A program made the translations under genes and the position numbers. DNA of 9,093 nt from Paracoccaceae bacterium (GTDB lineage: Bacteria; Pseudomonadota; Alphaproteobacteria; Rhodobacterales; Rhodobacteraceae), in contig SKNG01000370.1 in NCBI GenBank assembly GCA_007120685.1, positions 1 through 9,093 of the forward strand, written 5' to 3'. Under the pieces are notes generated by a model. It was not told where the DNA came from, searched no databases, and was given only the letters and a program-made list of their open reading frames with translations. Position 1 is the first letter of the stretch; each line of letters begins with the position of its first letter. Shown here in pieces: positions 1 through 6,686 of this stretch.

Positions 1-71
1 AGCCCCAGCGTTCCGGCGCGCCCACCCAGCGTCGGGCGCCGCCCTCCTCTTGCCGATCAAACGGAGGAAGA

Positions 72-84
72 GGAACGGTGTTCC
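72..84 (-). terminator. Weak candidate terminator hairpin after enolase
   Basis: Read on the minus strand, a five-base-pair perfect stem (GGAAC / GTTCC, three-base loop) lies about 40 bases past the enolase stop codon and is followed by a pyrimidine-rich stretch (TCTTCCTCCGTTT). The stem is short and the T tract is interrupted, so this is only a suggestion of an intrinsic terminator. The rest of positions 1-121 shows no gene. A second GC stem there (18-23 with 34-39) lacks a T tract. Confidence 0.25.
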
Positions 85-121
85 CTACTGGCACCACTCT
101 TTTTCCTTTTTCATCAGCCTG

Positions 122-1396
122 TTAACGCAGCACCGATCGGCCCGCGTAGATGGCGCTTTCGCCCAGCATTTCCTCGATCCGGATCAGCTGGTTATATTTC
201 GCCAACCGGTCCGAGCGGGCCAGCGAGCCGGTCTTGATCTGCCCGCAGTTGGTGGCCACGGCCAGATCGGCGATAGTGGAATCCTCGGTCTCACCGGACC
301 GGTGCGACATCACGCAGGTCATCCGCGCCCGGTGCGCCAAGTCCACCGCGGCCAATGTCTCGGTCAGGGTGCCGATCTGGTTCACCTTCACCAGCAGGCT
401 GTTGGCACAGCCATCGCTGATCCCGCGCGCCAGTCGTTCCGGGTTGGTCACGAAGAGATCGTCGCCAACCAACTGTACCCTGTTCCCCAACGCCTCGGTC
501 AGCAGGCGCCAGCCTTCCCAATCGTCCTCGTGGCAGCCATCCTCGATTGACACGATAGGATAGTCGCGCACCAGATCGGCCAGGTAGGTCACGTTCTCTG
601 CCGCATCCAGTTTTTTCTTTTCTCCTGCAAGAACATAGCGGCCGTCCTTGAAGTATTCGCTGGCCGCGCAATCCAGCGCAAGGACGATATCTTCGCCCGG
701 TTTGTAACCGGCCTTCCCAATAGCCTTCAGAATGAAATCAAGTGCTTCACGAGTGGAATTGATGTTGGGTGCGAAGCCGCCCTCGTCGCCCACGCCGGTG
801 GCCAGCCCGGCGGCCTGCAATTCCTTCTTCAGCACATGGAACACCTCGGCCCCCATGCGCACCGCATCGCGGATCGACCCCGCGCTGACCGGCATGATCA
901 TGAATTCCTGGATGTCGATGGGGTTGTCGGCATGCTGCCCGCCGTTGACGATATTCATCATCGGCACCGGCAGCACCCGCGCCGAGGTGCCGCCGACATA
1001 GCGGTGCAGCGGCAGCGCGCTGGCCTCGGCCGCGGCCTTGGCCACCGCCAGCGACACGCCCAGAATGGCGTTCGCGCCCAGCCGCGCCTTGTTCGGCGTG
1101 CCGTCCAGCTCGATCAGCGCGGCGTCGATGGCCGCCTGTTCGGTGGCATCCACGCCGACCAGCGTCTCGGCAATCTCGCCATTCACCGCCGCCACGGCCT
1201 CCAGCACGCCCTTGCCCAGATAGCGTGCCGCATCGCCGTCGCGCCGTTCCACCGCCTCATGCGCCCCGGTCGAGGCGCCCGAGGGCACCGCCGCCCGGCC
1301 CATCGAGCCATCCTCCAGCGTCACATCGACCTCGATGGTCGGGTTGCCGCGGCTGTCGAGGATCTCGCGCGCGTGAATGTCGATGATGTCGGTCAT
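122..1396 (-). CDS. eno: Enolase (phosphopyruvate hydratase)
   Basis: Enolase interconverts 2-phosphoglycerate and phosphoenolpyruvate in glycolysis and gluconeogenesis, in the cytosol. The 424 residues are the normal bacterial length. Visible family features are the N-terminal DSRGNPT segment (14-20), the mobile substrate loop SGASTG (39-44), the HADN segment (155-158), the catalytic acid/base Glu205 in GDEGGFAPN, the magnesium ligands Asp242, Glu285 and Asp312, the catalytic base Lys337 in LLVKVNQ, the SHRSGET loop (364-370) and Lys388. These positions run four to five residues behind the E. coli numbering throughout, so no insertion or frameshift is apparent. The ATG start begins directly on the conserved DIHAREILDSRG N-terminus; the Shine-Dalgarno match is weak. 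It is the third minus-strand gene after fur and a transporter, with 105 bp upstream that could hold its own promoter. One small oddity is Gln154 before HADN, where Glu or Ala is usual. The wording of the DGCHEDDWEGW segment resembles Rhodobacterales enolases from memory. Confidence 0.97.
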   Translation of the reverse strand: MTDIIDIHAREILDSRGNPTIEVDVTLEDGSMGRAAVPSGASTGAHEAVERRDGDAARYLGKGVLEAVAAVNGEIAETLVGVDATEQAAIDAALIELDGTPNKARLGANAILGVSLAVAKAAAEASALPLHRYVGGTSARVLPVPMMNIVNGGQHADNPIDIQEFMIMPVSAGSIRDAVRMGAEVFHVLKKELQAAGLATGVGDEGGFAPNINSTREALDFILKAIGKAGYKPGEDIVLALDCAASEYFKDGRYVLAGEKKKLDAAENVTYLADLVRDYPIVSIEDGCHEDDWEGWRLLTEALGNRVQLVGDDLFVTNPERLARGISDGCANSLLVKVNQIGTLTETLAAVDLAHRARMTCVMSHRSGETEDSTIADLAVATNCGQIKTGSLARSDRLAKYNQLIRIEEMLGESAIYAGRSVLR

Positions 1397-1429
1397 GGGG
1401 CCGGTCCCGTGCTGGCTGCGTCGACGCGC

Positions 1430-1458
1430 TCTATAGACGTTGCGGCCGGGCGGCGGAA
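1430..1458 (-). promoter_or_regulatory. Possible promoter of enolase
   Basis: On the minus strand a TATAGA hexamer (1430-1435) resembles a -10 element, with a poor TTCCGC at the -35 position 17 bases upstream. It would give a leader of about 27 bases before the enolase ATG. The -35 match is weak, so this rests mainly on the -10 and its position in the transporter-eno gap. Confidence 0.3.
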
Positions 1459-1501
1459 GGGCACGGGCAGGTGGAATCAGGGCGTTACCGCCAACAACGG
1501 C

Positions 1502-2374
1502 TCAGGCGCCCGCTTGACGCCGTAACATCAATTCGCGCCAGAAGGTGAAGAGCCCGGCACCGACGACCAGAAGCGAGCCCGCGATGGTCCAGCCGTCCGG
1601 CACCTCGCCGAAGAACACCAGCCCGATGACCAGCGCGAAGATCAGCCGCGAATAGCGGAAGGGAACGGTGGCAGAGATATCGCCCAGCCGCGTGGCCGCC
1701 ACCAGCGCGCCATAGGCGATCATCCCCATCGCCACCGCCAACGCCAGCCACAGCCATTGCACCAGGCTGGGTACCACCGGCGCGGAACCGAAGGCCAGCA
1801 GCACCAGGCCGGCGGGGATCAGCATGGCAAAGCCCCAGCAGGACAGTTGCAGGCTGTCCACCGAGACCGGCACCCGCCGCGTGGCCAGATCCCGCCCCGC
1901 CAGGCCCAGCAGCGCCACCACCGCGATCAGCGCCGCCGGGTCGAAATCCACCGAGCCCGGGCGCAGGATGACCAGCACGCCGGCAAAGCCCACCAGGATT
2001 GCGCCCCAGCGGCGCCAGCCCACCGCCTCGCCCAGAAACAGCGCCGCGCCCAGCGTGACCACCAGCGGCATCGACTGCAGGATCGCCGTGACCGTGGCCA
2101 GCGGCACCAGCGAGATCGCCAGCACCACGCCGCCCGCGCCCAGCATTTCCGCCAGGTTGCGCAACAGCACCGCGCCGCGCACCGCCTGCGCGGTGAACAG
2201 CCGGCGCCCGCGCGCCATGGCCAGCAGGCCGAAGGCCAGCGCGCCGCCCAGCCCGATGACAATCATGATCTGACCCACCGGCATGGCATCGGCCAGATGC
2301 TTGATGATCGCATCCTCGGCCGCGAAGCCGGCCATGGCGAGGATCATCATCAGACTGGCGCGCAGGTTCTGCAT
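1502..2374 (-). CDS. EamA/DMT-family membrane transporter
   Basis: This is a ten-helix inner-membrane protein of the drug/metabolite transporter superfamily, built from two EamA repeats. The first repeat spans roughly residues 5-138 and ends in the typical GFAGVLVILRPGS segment (129-141). The second spans roughly 148-278 and carries the FRYSRLIFALVIGLVFFGEVP segment, which is typical of the last helices. The length of 290 residues is normal for the family. Members export or import small metabolites such as amino acids or S-adenosylmethionine; nothing here fixes the substrate. The ATG start has a GGAG Shine-Dalgarno six bases upstream, and the reading begins just before the first hydrophobic helix. 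It lies 96 bp downstream of fur and 105 bp upstream of eno on the same strand. Co-transcription is possible but not shown, and a role in metal homeostasis because of the fur neighbour would be speculation. Confidence 0.9.
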   Translation of the reverse strand: MQNLRASLMMILAMAGFAAEDAIIKHLADAMPVGQIMIVIGLGGALAFGLLAMARGRRLFTAQAVRGAVLLRNLAEMLGAGGVVLAISLVPLATVTAILQSMPLVVTLGAALFLGEAVGWRRWGAILVGFAGVLVILRPGSVDFDPAALIAVVALLGLAGRDLATRRVPVSVDSLQLSCWGFAMLIPAGLVLLAFGSAPVVPSLVQWLWLALAVAMGMIAYGALVAATRLGDISATVPFRYSRLIFALVIGLVFFGEVPDGWTIAGSLLVVGAGLFTFWRELMLRRQAGA

Positions 2375-2384
2375 CCGGGCTCCA

Positions 2385-2397
2385 CTGCCGGCGGCAG
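2385..2397 (-). repeat. Short hairpin before the transporter ribosome binding site
   Basis: CTGCC and GGCAG form a perfect five-base-pair stem with a three-base loop, ending right before the GGAG Shine-Dalgarno of the downstream transporter. It might modulate initiation, but a stem this short is common by chance in GC-rich DNA. Confidence 0.3.
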
Positions 2398-2418
2398 GGG
2401 GCCGGGCGATTCATTTCA

Positions 2419-2449
2419 CAGGTGCAGGGTTACTTACGCAGGTGCAGGG
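2419..2449. repeat. Direct repeat of 11 bp, 20-bp period
   Basis: CAGGTGCAGGG occurs at 2419-2429 and again at 2439-2449. The 20-bp period is close to two helical turns, so both copies face the same side of the DNA. They lie in the 96-bp gap between fur and the transporter gene, where a promoter for the transporter would be expected; the spacer contains a TAAGTA element on the minus strand. This could be a tandem operator or a chance duplication. Confidence 0.5.
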
Positions 2450-2470
2450 CGCGGCGAAAGGGGGTGCGGC

Positions 2471-2896
2471 TCAGCGCTCCAGCTTGACGCCGAAAAGTTC
2501 CAGCCGGTGGCCCTTCAGCCGATAGCCCAGCCGGCGGGCAATGGCCTCTTTCAGCGCCTCGATCTCGGGGTCGCAGAATTCGATCACCTCGCCCGTGGTC
2601 ATGTCGATCAGATGGTCATGGTGGTCGCGCTGCGCATCCTCGTAGCGGGCACGGCCATCGCCGAATTCCAGCCGTTCCAGGATCCCGGCCTCCTCGAACA
2701 GCTTGACCGTGCGATAGACCGTGGCGATGGAAATGCGCGGGTCGATGGCATGGGCGCGGGCGTGCAGCGTGTCGACATCGGGGTGATCCTCGGCCGCTTC
2801 AAGCACCTGGGCGATGACGCGGCGCTGTTCGGTCAGGCGCAGCCCCTGTGCTTCACAGCGCGCCAGAATGCCCGCCCTCTTGCCGCTATCGCTCAT
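2471..2896 (-). CDS. fur: Fur-family metalloregulator (alphaproteobacterial Fur/Mur type)
   Basis: This is a metal-dependent transcriptional repressor of 141 residues: a winged-helix DNA-binding half (about 1-85, with the family segment ISIATVYRTVKLFEEAGI at 55-72) and a dimerisation half (about 86-141). By alignment to E. coli Fur, the regulatory metal site residues His38, Glu86, His93 and His95 are present, as are His92, Asp94, Glu113 and His130 of the second site. The CxxC after HHDHLI that holds structural zinc in E. coli Fur is replaced by Asp98 and Thr101, and there is no C-terminal cysteine pair. This is the pattern of alphaproteobacterial Fur/Mur proteins, which in rhizobia respond to manganese. 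It is not Irr, whose histidine-rich motif is absent, and Zur is unlikely. The exact metal (iron or manganese) cannot be read from the sequence. It is transcribed away from a second transporter gene; the start is the only ATG directly before the KRAGILARCEAQGLRLTEQR helix. Confidence 0.93.
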   Translation of the reverse strand: MSDSGKRAGILARCEAQGLRLTEQRRVIAQVLEAAEDHPDVDTLHARAHAIDPRISIATVYRTVKLFEEAGILERLEFGDGRARYEDAQRDHHDHLIDMTTGEVIEFCDPEIEALKEAIARRLGYRLKGHRLELFGVKLER

Positions 2897-2920
2897 CCGT
2901 CCCGTCCGCCTTTCGCCGAT

Positions 2921-2945
2921 GCCGGCAGACTAAGGCATTGCCGGC
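2921..2945. repeat. Perfect 7-bp inverted repeat upstream of fur
   Basis: GCCGGCA (2921-2927) and TGCCGGC (2939-2945) are perfect inverted repeats separated by 11 bases, 24 bases before the fur start codon. On the minus strand the spacer holds TTAGTC, a possible -10 element of fur. The dyad could be an operator around the fur promoter or a hairpin in the fur leader. Its GC-rich arms do not resemble the AT-rich Fur or Mur boxes. Confidence 0.5.
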
Positions 2946-2970
2946 GGCTGGAAAAGCCCGGGCGGGCCGC

Positions 2971-2999
2971 TTGACCTTCCGCGCAGGGCCTGCGTAGCT
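2971..2999 (+). promoter_or_regulatory. Possible promoter of the second transporter
   Basis: TTGACC (2971-2976) matches the sigma-70 -35 element at five of six positions. The -10 region 17-18 bases on (GTAGCT/TAGCTG, about 2994-3000) is poor. If used, transcription would start close to the Shine-Dalgarno sequence and give a leader under 20 bases before the mini-ORF ATG at 3022. Confidence 0.35.
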
Positions 3000-3005
3000 G
3001 CGCGT

Positions 3006-3036
3006 GGAGGAGGAGCACCGGATGAGAACGCCGTGA
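3006..3036 (+). promoter_or_regulatory. Strong ribosome binding site feeding a four-codon mini-ORF (Met-Arg-Thr-Pro)
   Basis: A purine run GGAGGAGGAG (3006-3015) lies eight bases before ATG at 3022, an ideal distance. That ATG opens a mini-ORF of four codons ending in TGA at 3034-3036, and the stop overlaps the GTG start (3033-3035) of the transporter as GTGA. The same ribosome binding site is about 19 bases from the GTG, which is too far for efficient direct initiation. This decides between two readings: the transporter starts at GTG by termination-reinitiation coupling, or it starts at a downstream ATG (3105). Confidence 0.55.
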
Positions 3037-3962
3037 CCGGCGCACGCGCCAGAACCCTGCCAGATCAGCCCCTTCGCCGCCCGTTGGACACGGCGGGGTT
3101 CTGGATGCTGCTGGGCCTGGCAAGCCTGTTCGGCGCCAATGCCCTGCTGATCAAGCTGGGCAATGACGGGCTGCAGCCGGTGTTCTTTGCGGCGGTGCGG
3201 TCGCTTCTGGCCGGGGTCGCGCTGGTGCTCTGGATGCAATGGCGCCGCATCCCGTTGCGGCTGGATCTGTGGCGGCCGGGGCTGGTGGTGGGGCTGGTCT
3301 TTTCGGCCGAGTTCTTCTTTCTTTTCATCGCGCTGGACAACACAACCGTGGTGCGCGCGTCGATCCTGTTCTACGCCATGCCGATGTGGCTGGCGGTGGC
3401 GGCGCATTTTCTGTTTCCCGGCGAAAGGCTGACGCCGCTGCGCGCCGCCGGCTTTCTGATCGGCTTTGCCGCCGTGGCGCTGACGCTGACCACCCAGCCC
3501 CGGGACGGCGCCGCGCAGGAAGCTGGTCTCTGGGGCGATCTGGCGGCACTGGTAGCGGGCATGTTCTGGGCCGCGATCATCCTGTGCGTGCGGCTGAGCC
3601 GGTTGAAGGAGGCGATGCCGGAAACCCAGCTTTTCTGGCAGGTGCTGGTCTCGGCTCCGGTGCTGCTGGCACTGGCGCCGCTGCACGGGGGCGAATTCGT
3701 GCGTGATTTCGATGCCTTCCAGGCGGTTATTTTCGTCATTCACGCGCTGGGTGTGGTGGCTTTCGGCTATGTTGCCTGGTTCTGGCTGCTGCTGCGCTAC
3801 CCGGCCTCATCGGTGGCCAGCTTCAGCTTCGTGACCCCGGTGCTGAGCGCCGCGCTGGGCTGGCTGGTGCTGGCCGAGCCGGTATCGCCGGCCATCCCGC
3901 TGGCGCTGGCGATGCTGGTGCTGGGGCTTTACCTGATCAACCGGCGCGAGGCCCCTGCATGA
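3033..3962 (+). CDS. EamA/DMT-family membrane transporter, second copy
   Basis: This is a 309-residue inner-membrane transporter with two EamA repeats and about ten predicted helices. The first repeat covers roughly residues 24-152: it opens with FWMLLGLASLFGANALLIKLG and includes the ALDNTTVVRASILFYAMPMWL pattern of helices 3-4. The second covers roughly 167-303, with ASFSFVTPVLSAALGWLVLAEPVS as the usual end of helices 8-9. Residues 1-23 are a hydrophilic, arginine-rich cytoplasmic tail. A GTG start is chosen because the frame is open there and its first base overlaps the mini-ORF stop; ATG at 3105 would remove the tail and still keep the first helix almost whole. The substrate is unknown. 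It is not a close copy of the transporter on the other side of fur: the two share only family-level features. Sharing the control region with fur makes joint regulation possible but is not evidence of metal transport. Confidence 0.88.
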   Translation: MTGARARTLPDQPLRRPLDTAGFWMLLGLASLFGANALLIKLGNDGLQPVFFAAVRSLLAGVALVLWMQWRRIPLRLDLWRPGLVVGLVFSAEFFFLFIALDNTTVVRASILFYAMPMWLAVAAHFLFPGERLTPLRAAGFLIGFAAVALTLTTQPRDGAAQEAGLWGDLAALVAGMFWAAIILCVRLSRLKEAMPETQLFWQVLVSAPVLLALAPLHGGEFVRDFDAFQAVIFVIHALGVVAFGYVAWFWLLLRYPASSVASFSFVTPVLSAALGWLVLAEPVSPAIPLALAMLVLGLYLINRREAPA

Positions 3963-4127
3963 TCACGCATTCAGTCGGTTGCAGCGATCGTCAATGATCG
4001 GCAATCGCTTGATACTAAACGTCTTCCTGACTTTCTGAACAGTCCCGGACCTGATGTTTGTTGCCTGTCACAAGACCCTCACATGAAGGTAAGCGGCGAG
4101 CTATGCTTGAATCAGCAATGCGGCACC

Positions 4128-4148
4128 CTGTTGACCGCCGATCAACAG
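4128..4148. repeat. Inverted repeat, 7-bp arms, 7-base loop
   Basis: CTGTTGA and TCAACAG are perfectly complementary around a seven-base loop. The core reads TTGA, seven bases, TCAA: one base longer than the six-base spacing required by FNR/CRP-type sites, so it is better read as an RNA hairpin. No T tract follows on either strand. Confidence 0.5.
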
Positions 4149-4298
4149 CCCCGCGCGCGGAATCGAGGCCGCAGGCCGCCGCGCATCGCCGGGCCGCCCC
4201 CACGGCACGGCGATTTGGCTGCCGCTCGCATGTCGCTTGGACCTGGCTGCCATAAAGCGCCGCCGCTCAACCCGGGGATCGCCGCGCCGCGGCCCGAC

Positions 4299-4320
4299 GC
4301 TGCGCGGCTTTCTGCGCAGC
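4299..4320. repeat. GC-rich hairpin downstream of nrdJ
   Basis: GCTGCGC (4299-4305) pairs perfectly with GCGCAGC (4314-4320) around an eight-base loop. It lies about 63 bases after the nrdJ stop on the minus strand. A T run is missing, so a role in 3'-end formation or stabilisation of the nrdJ transcript is an inference from position only. Confidence 0.45.
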
Positions 4321-4382
4321 ACTTGCTTTCCTCAGCAGGCCGCAGAGCTGTTACTTCGTCAGAAAATGCCGTGTGCAAGAGC

Positions 4383-6653
4383 CTAGCTGCATTTCGAATG
4401 CCCGCAAGCGCGGCAGGTCATGCAGCCCTCGATCATCACCATCTCATAGGCCCCGCAGGCCGGGCAAGCCGCGCCGCGCGGGGTCTCCCCCACCGCCATG
4501 CGCGCGGCTTCCGGGTCGGCCTTCAGCCCCAGCCCGGCCCCTTCGATGAAGCCGATCTTGATCAGATGCTCCTCGATCACCCCGCCGATAGCGGCCAGGA
4601 TCGACGGCACATAGCGTCCCCCCATCCAGGCCCCGCCGCGCGGGTCGAACACGGCCTTCAGTTCCTCGACCACGAAGCTGACATCCCCCCCGCGCCGGAA
4701 CACGGCCGAAATCATCCGCGTCAGCGCCACGGTCCAGGCGAAATGCTCCATGTTCTTTGAATTGATGAACACCTCGAAAGGCCGGCGGCGGCCAGCCACC
4801 ACCACATCGTTGATGGTGATGTAGATGGCATGTTCGCTGACCGGCCATTTCAGCTTGTATGTCTGCCCTTCCAGCGCCGCCGGCCGGTCCAGCGGTTCGG
4901 ACAGATAGACCACTTCGCCCCCCTCGGCCGCCACGAGTTCCGGCGCGGCGGGGGCTTCTGCGGTGACCGACAGGACCGAGCCGGTCACCGCATTGGGCCG
5001 GTAGGTGGTGCAGCCCTTGCAGCCGGTTTCCCAGGCGGTGAGGTAGACATCCTTGAAGGCCTCGAAGGCGATCTCCTCGGGCACGTTGATGGTCTTGGAG
5101 ATTGAGCTGTCCACCCAGGCCTGCGCGGCGGCCTGCATGCGCAGATGGTCGGCGGGGGTCAGGGTCTGGGCGGTGACGAAGGCATCCGGCAGAGGCGCAT
5201 CGCCATGCAGGCGGCGCCATTCGGCCAGCGCATAGTCCTGCACCACCTCCTCGCGCCGGCTGCCATCGGGCATCAGCACCTTGCGCGTGTAACTGAGCGC
5301 GAAGACCGGCTCGATGCCCGAAGAGACATTGCCGGCGTAAAGGCTGATCGTCCCGGTGGGCGCGATGGAGGTCAGAAGCGCGTTGCGGATGCCATGGGTG
5401 CGCACCGCCTCGCGCACGCCCTCGTCCATCCCCGACATGGTGCCGGAGGCGAGAAAAGCCTCGGCATCGAAGAGCGGAAAAGCGCCCTTCTCCCGTGCCA
5501 GATCGCTGGACCCCAGATAGGCTGCCCGCGCAATCGCTCGCATCCAGGCGCCGGTCTGCGTCACCGCCGCGTCGGACCCGTAGCGCAGGCCCAGCATGAT
5601 CAGCGCATCGGCCAGCCCCGTGACGCCCAGCCCGATGCGCCGCTTGGCCTTCGCCTCCTGCGCCTGCTGCGGCAGCGGGAAGCGGCTGGCATCGACGACA
5701 TTGTCCATCATCCGCACCGAGACGCGCACCAGATCATCCAGCTCCGCGGCATCGATATGCGCGGCCTCGGTAAAGGGTTCCCGCACCAGGCGCGCCAGGT
5801 TGATCGAGCCCAGCAGACAGGCGCCATAGGGCGGCAGCGGCTGCTCGCCGCAGGGGTTGGTGGCGGCGATGGTCTCGGCATAGGCGAGGTTGTTCATGCC
5901 GTTGATCCGGTCGATGAAGATCACGCCCGGTTCGGCGTAGTCATAGGTCGCGCGCATGATCCGGTTCCACAGATCGCGCGCGGGCAGGCTGCGATAGACC
6001 GTGCCGTCAAAGATCAGGTCCCAGCTGCCGCCCTCGCGCACAGCCTGCATGAACGGCTCGGTCACCAGTACCGAGAGGTTGAACATGCGCAGCCGCGCAG
6101 GGTCGCGCTTGGCATCGATGAAATCCTCGATATCGGGGTGATCGCAGCGCATGGTGGCCATCATCGCGCCCCGGCGGGAGCCGGCGGACATGATGGTACG
6201 GCACATCGCATCCCAGACATCCATGAAGCTCAACGGCCCCGATGCATCGGCCCCCACCCCGGCGACCGGCGCACCCTTGGGGCGCAGGGTGCTGAAATCA
6301 TAGCCGATCCCGCCGCCCTGCTGCATGGTCAGCGCGGCTTCCTTCAGCGCCTGGAAGATACCCTCCATGCTGTCCGGGATGGTGCCCATGACGAAGCAGT
6401 TGAACAGCGTCACCGCCCGGCCGGTCCCGGCGCCGGCGAGGATGCGCCCGGCGGGCAGGAAGCGGAAATCCGTCAGCGCGCCCATGAACCGCTCTTGCCA
6501 GACCGCCGGTTCGGCCTCCTCTTCGGCCAGCGCGCGCGCCACCCGTCGCCAGCTGTCCTCGACAGTGGCGTCGACCGGCGTGCCGCCGGCCTCCTTCAGC
6601 CGGTATTTCATGTCCCAGATCTGCTCGGCGATCGGGGCGGCGAAGCGGGTCAT
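4383..6653 (-). CDS. nrdJ: Adenosylcobalamin-dependent ribonucleotide reductase (class II)
   Basis: The enzyme reduces ribonucleotides to deoxyribonucleotides using a radical made from coenzyme B12, so it works with or without oxygen and needs no separate small subunit. The 756 residues contain all expected features: Cys86 (FNCFVMG) and Cys279 (GACLLGSIN) as the active-site disulfide pair, and Asn266, Cys268 and Glu270 of NPCGE as the catalytic centre. The 11-residue spacing between Cys268 and Cys279 is the same as in the Thermotoga enzyme. The PTGTIS loop (432-437) and the SSISKTINVP segment (516-525) bind the nucleotide phosphates. The C-terminal tail has cysteines at 730, 733, 744, 747, 750 and 755; it resembles a zinc-ribbon-like end plus the cysteine pair that re-reduces the active site. 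There is no N-terminal ATP-cone domain, so overall activity control by dATP is not expected. The ATG has AGGAA seven bases upstream. The upstream membrane-protein gene is 71 bp away with a good promoter in between, so nrdJ is probably transcribed on its own. Confidence 0.97.
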   Translation of the reverse strand: MTRFAAPIAEQIWDMKYRLKEAGGTPVDATVEDSWRRVARALAEEEAEPAVWQERFMGALTDFRFLPAGRILAGAGTGRAVTLFNCFVMGTIPDSMEGIFQALKEAALTMQQGGGIGYDFSTLRPKGAPVAGVGADASGPLSFMDVWDAMCRTIMSAGSRRGAMMATMRCDHPDIEDFIDAKRDPARLRMFNLSVLVTEPFMQAVREGGSWDLIFDGTVYRSLPARDLWNRIMRATYDYAEPGVIFIDRINGMNNLAYAETIAATNPCGEQPLPPYGACLLGSINLARLVREPFTEAAHIDAAELDDLVRVSVRMMDNVVDASRFPLPQQAQEAKAKRRIGLGVTGLADALIMLGLRYGSDAAVTQTGAWMRAIARAAYLGSSDLAREKGAFPLFDAEAFLASGTMSGMDEGVREAVRTHGIRNALLTSIAPTGTISLYAGNVSSGIEPVFALSYTRKVLMPDGSRREEVVQDYALAEWRRLHGDAPLPDAFVTAQTLTPADHLRMQAAAQAWVDSSISKTINVPEEIAFEAFKDVYLTAWETGCKGCTTYRPNAVTGSVLSVTAEAPAAPELVAAEGGEVVYLSEPLDRPAALEGQTYKLKWPVSEHAIYITINDVVVAGRRRPFEVFINSKNMEHFAWTVALTRMISAVFRRGGDVSFVVEELKAVFDPRGGAWMGGRYVPSILAAIGGVIEEHLIKIGFIEGAGLGLKADPEAARMAVGETPRGAACPACGAYEMVMIEGCMTCRACGHSKCS

Positions 6654-6660
6654 GCGGTGG

Positions 6661-6674
6661 TTCCTGCACAGGAA
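6661..6674 (-). promoter_or_regulatory. Leader hairpin that covers the nrdJ ribosome binding site
   Basis: On the minus strand TTCCTGTGCAGGAA is a perfect dyad able to form a five-base-pair stem with a GUGC tetraloop. The 3' arm AGGAA is the Shine-Dalgarno of nrdJ, seven bases before its ATG, so the stem would hide it. With the transcription start inferred near 6680, this hairpin is about half of the whole leader. It is not a cobalamin riboswitch: that element is much larger and no B12-box sequence is present. Confidence 0.5.
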
Positions 6675-6686
6675 GTGAGGTGTTAC

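Larger units (their letters stand above)
3963..4382. other. Non-coding region between converging genes
   Basis: This 420-base stretch lies between the 3' ends of the second transporter and nrdJ. I see no convincing gene in either strand; the open frames here lack family resemblance and continue as shadows into nrdJ. The first 130 bases are visibly more AT-rich than the rest. Three clean inverted repeats are present: AGCGAT/ATCGCT (3983-3988 and 4004-4009), CTGTTGA/TCAACAG (4128-4134 and 4142-4148, seven-base loop) and GCTGCGC/GCGCAGC (4299-4305 and 4314-4320, eight-base loop). None is followed by a T tract, so they are not classical intrinsic terminators, although the last could stop nrdJ transcription with help from Rho. 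A small RNA gene or a decayed gene cannot be excluded. Confidence 0.6.

Noticed and set aside
1485..2414. 309-codon minus-strand frame overlapping the first transporter in another frame
   Set aside because: The Gly/Ala/Arg-rich translation lacks membrane helices; the 290-residue frame has the full EamA pattern and a Shine-Dalgarno.
1757..2974. 405-codon plus-strand frame opposite the first transporter and fur
   Set aside because: Its Gln/His/Arg-rich composition is typical of an antisense shadow, and it overlaps two well-supported genes.
4128..4148. Possible FNR site TTGA...TCAA in the gap before nrdJ
   Set aside because: The half-sites are separated by seven bases instead of six, so it does not fit the FNR/CRP geometry; better read as a hairpin.
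4371..4383. GTGTGCAAGAGCC as an insertion-sequence end
   Set aside because: A nine-base part (TGTGCAAGA) recurs at 7624-7632, but there is no matching inverted end, target duplication or transposase, so it is probably chance.
4083..4760. 225-codon plus-strand frame starting in the gap before nrdJ
   Set aside because: More than half is antisense to nrdJ, there is no family resemblance, and composition is Arg/Pro/Ala-biased.
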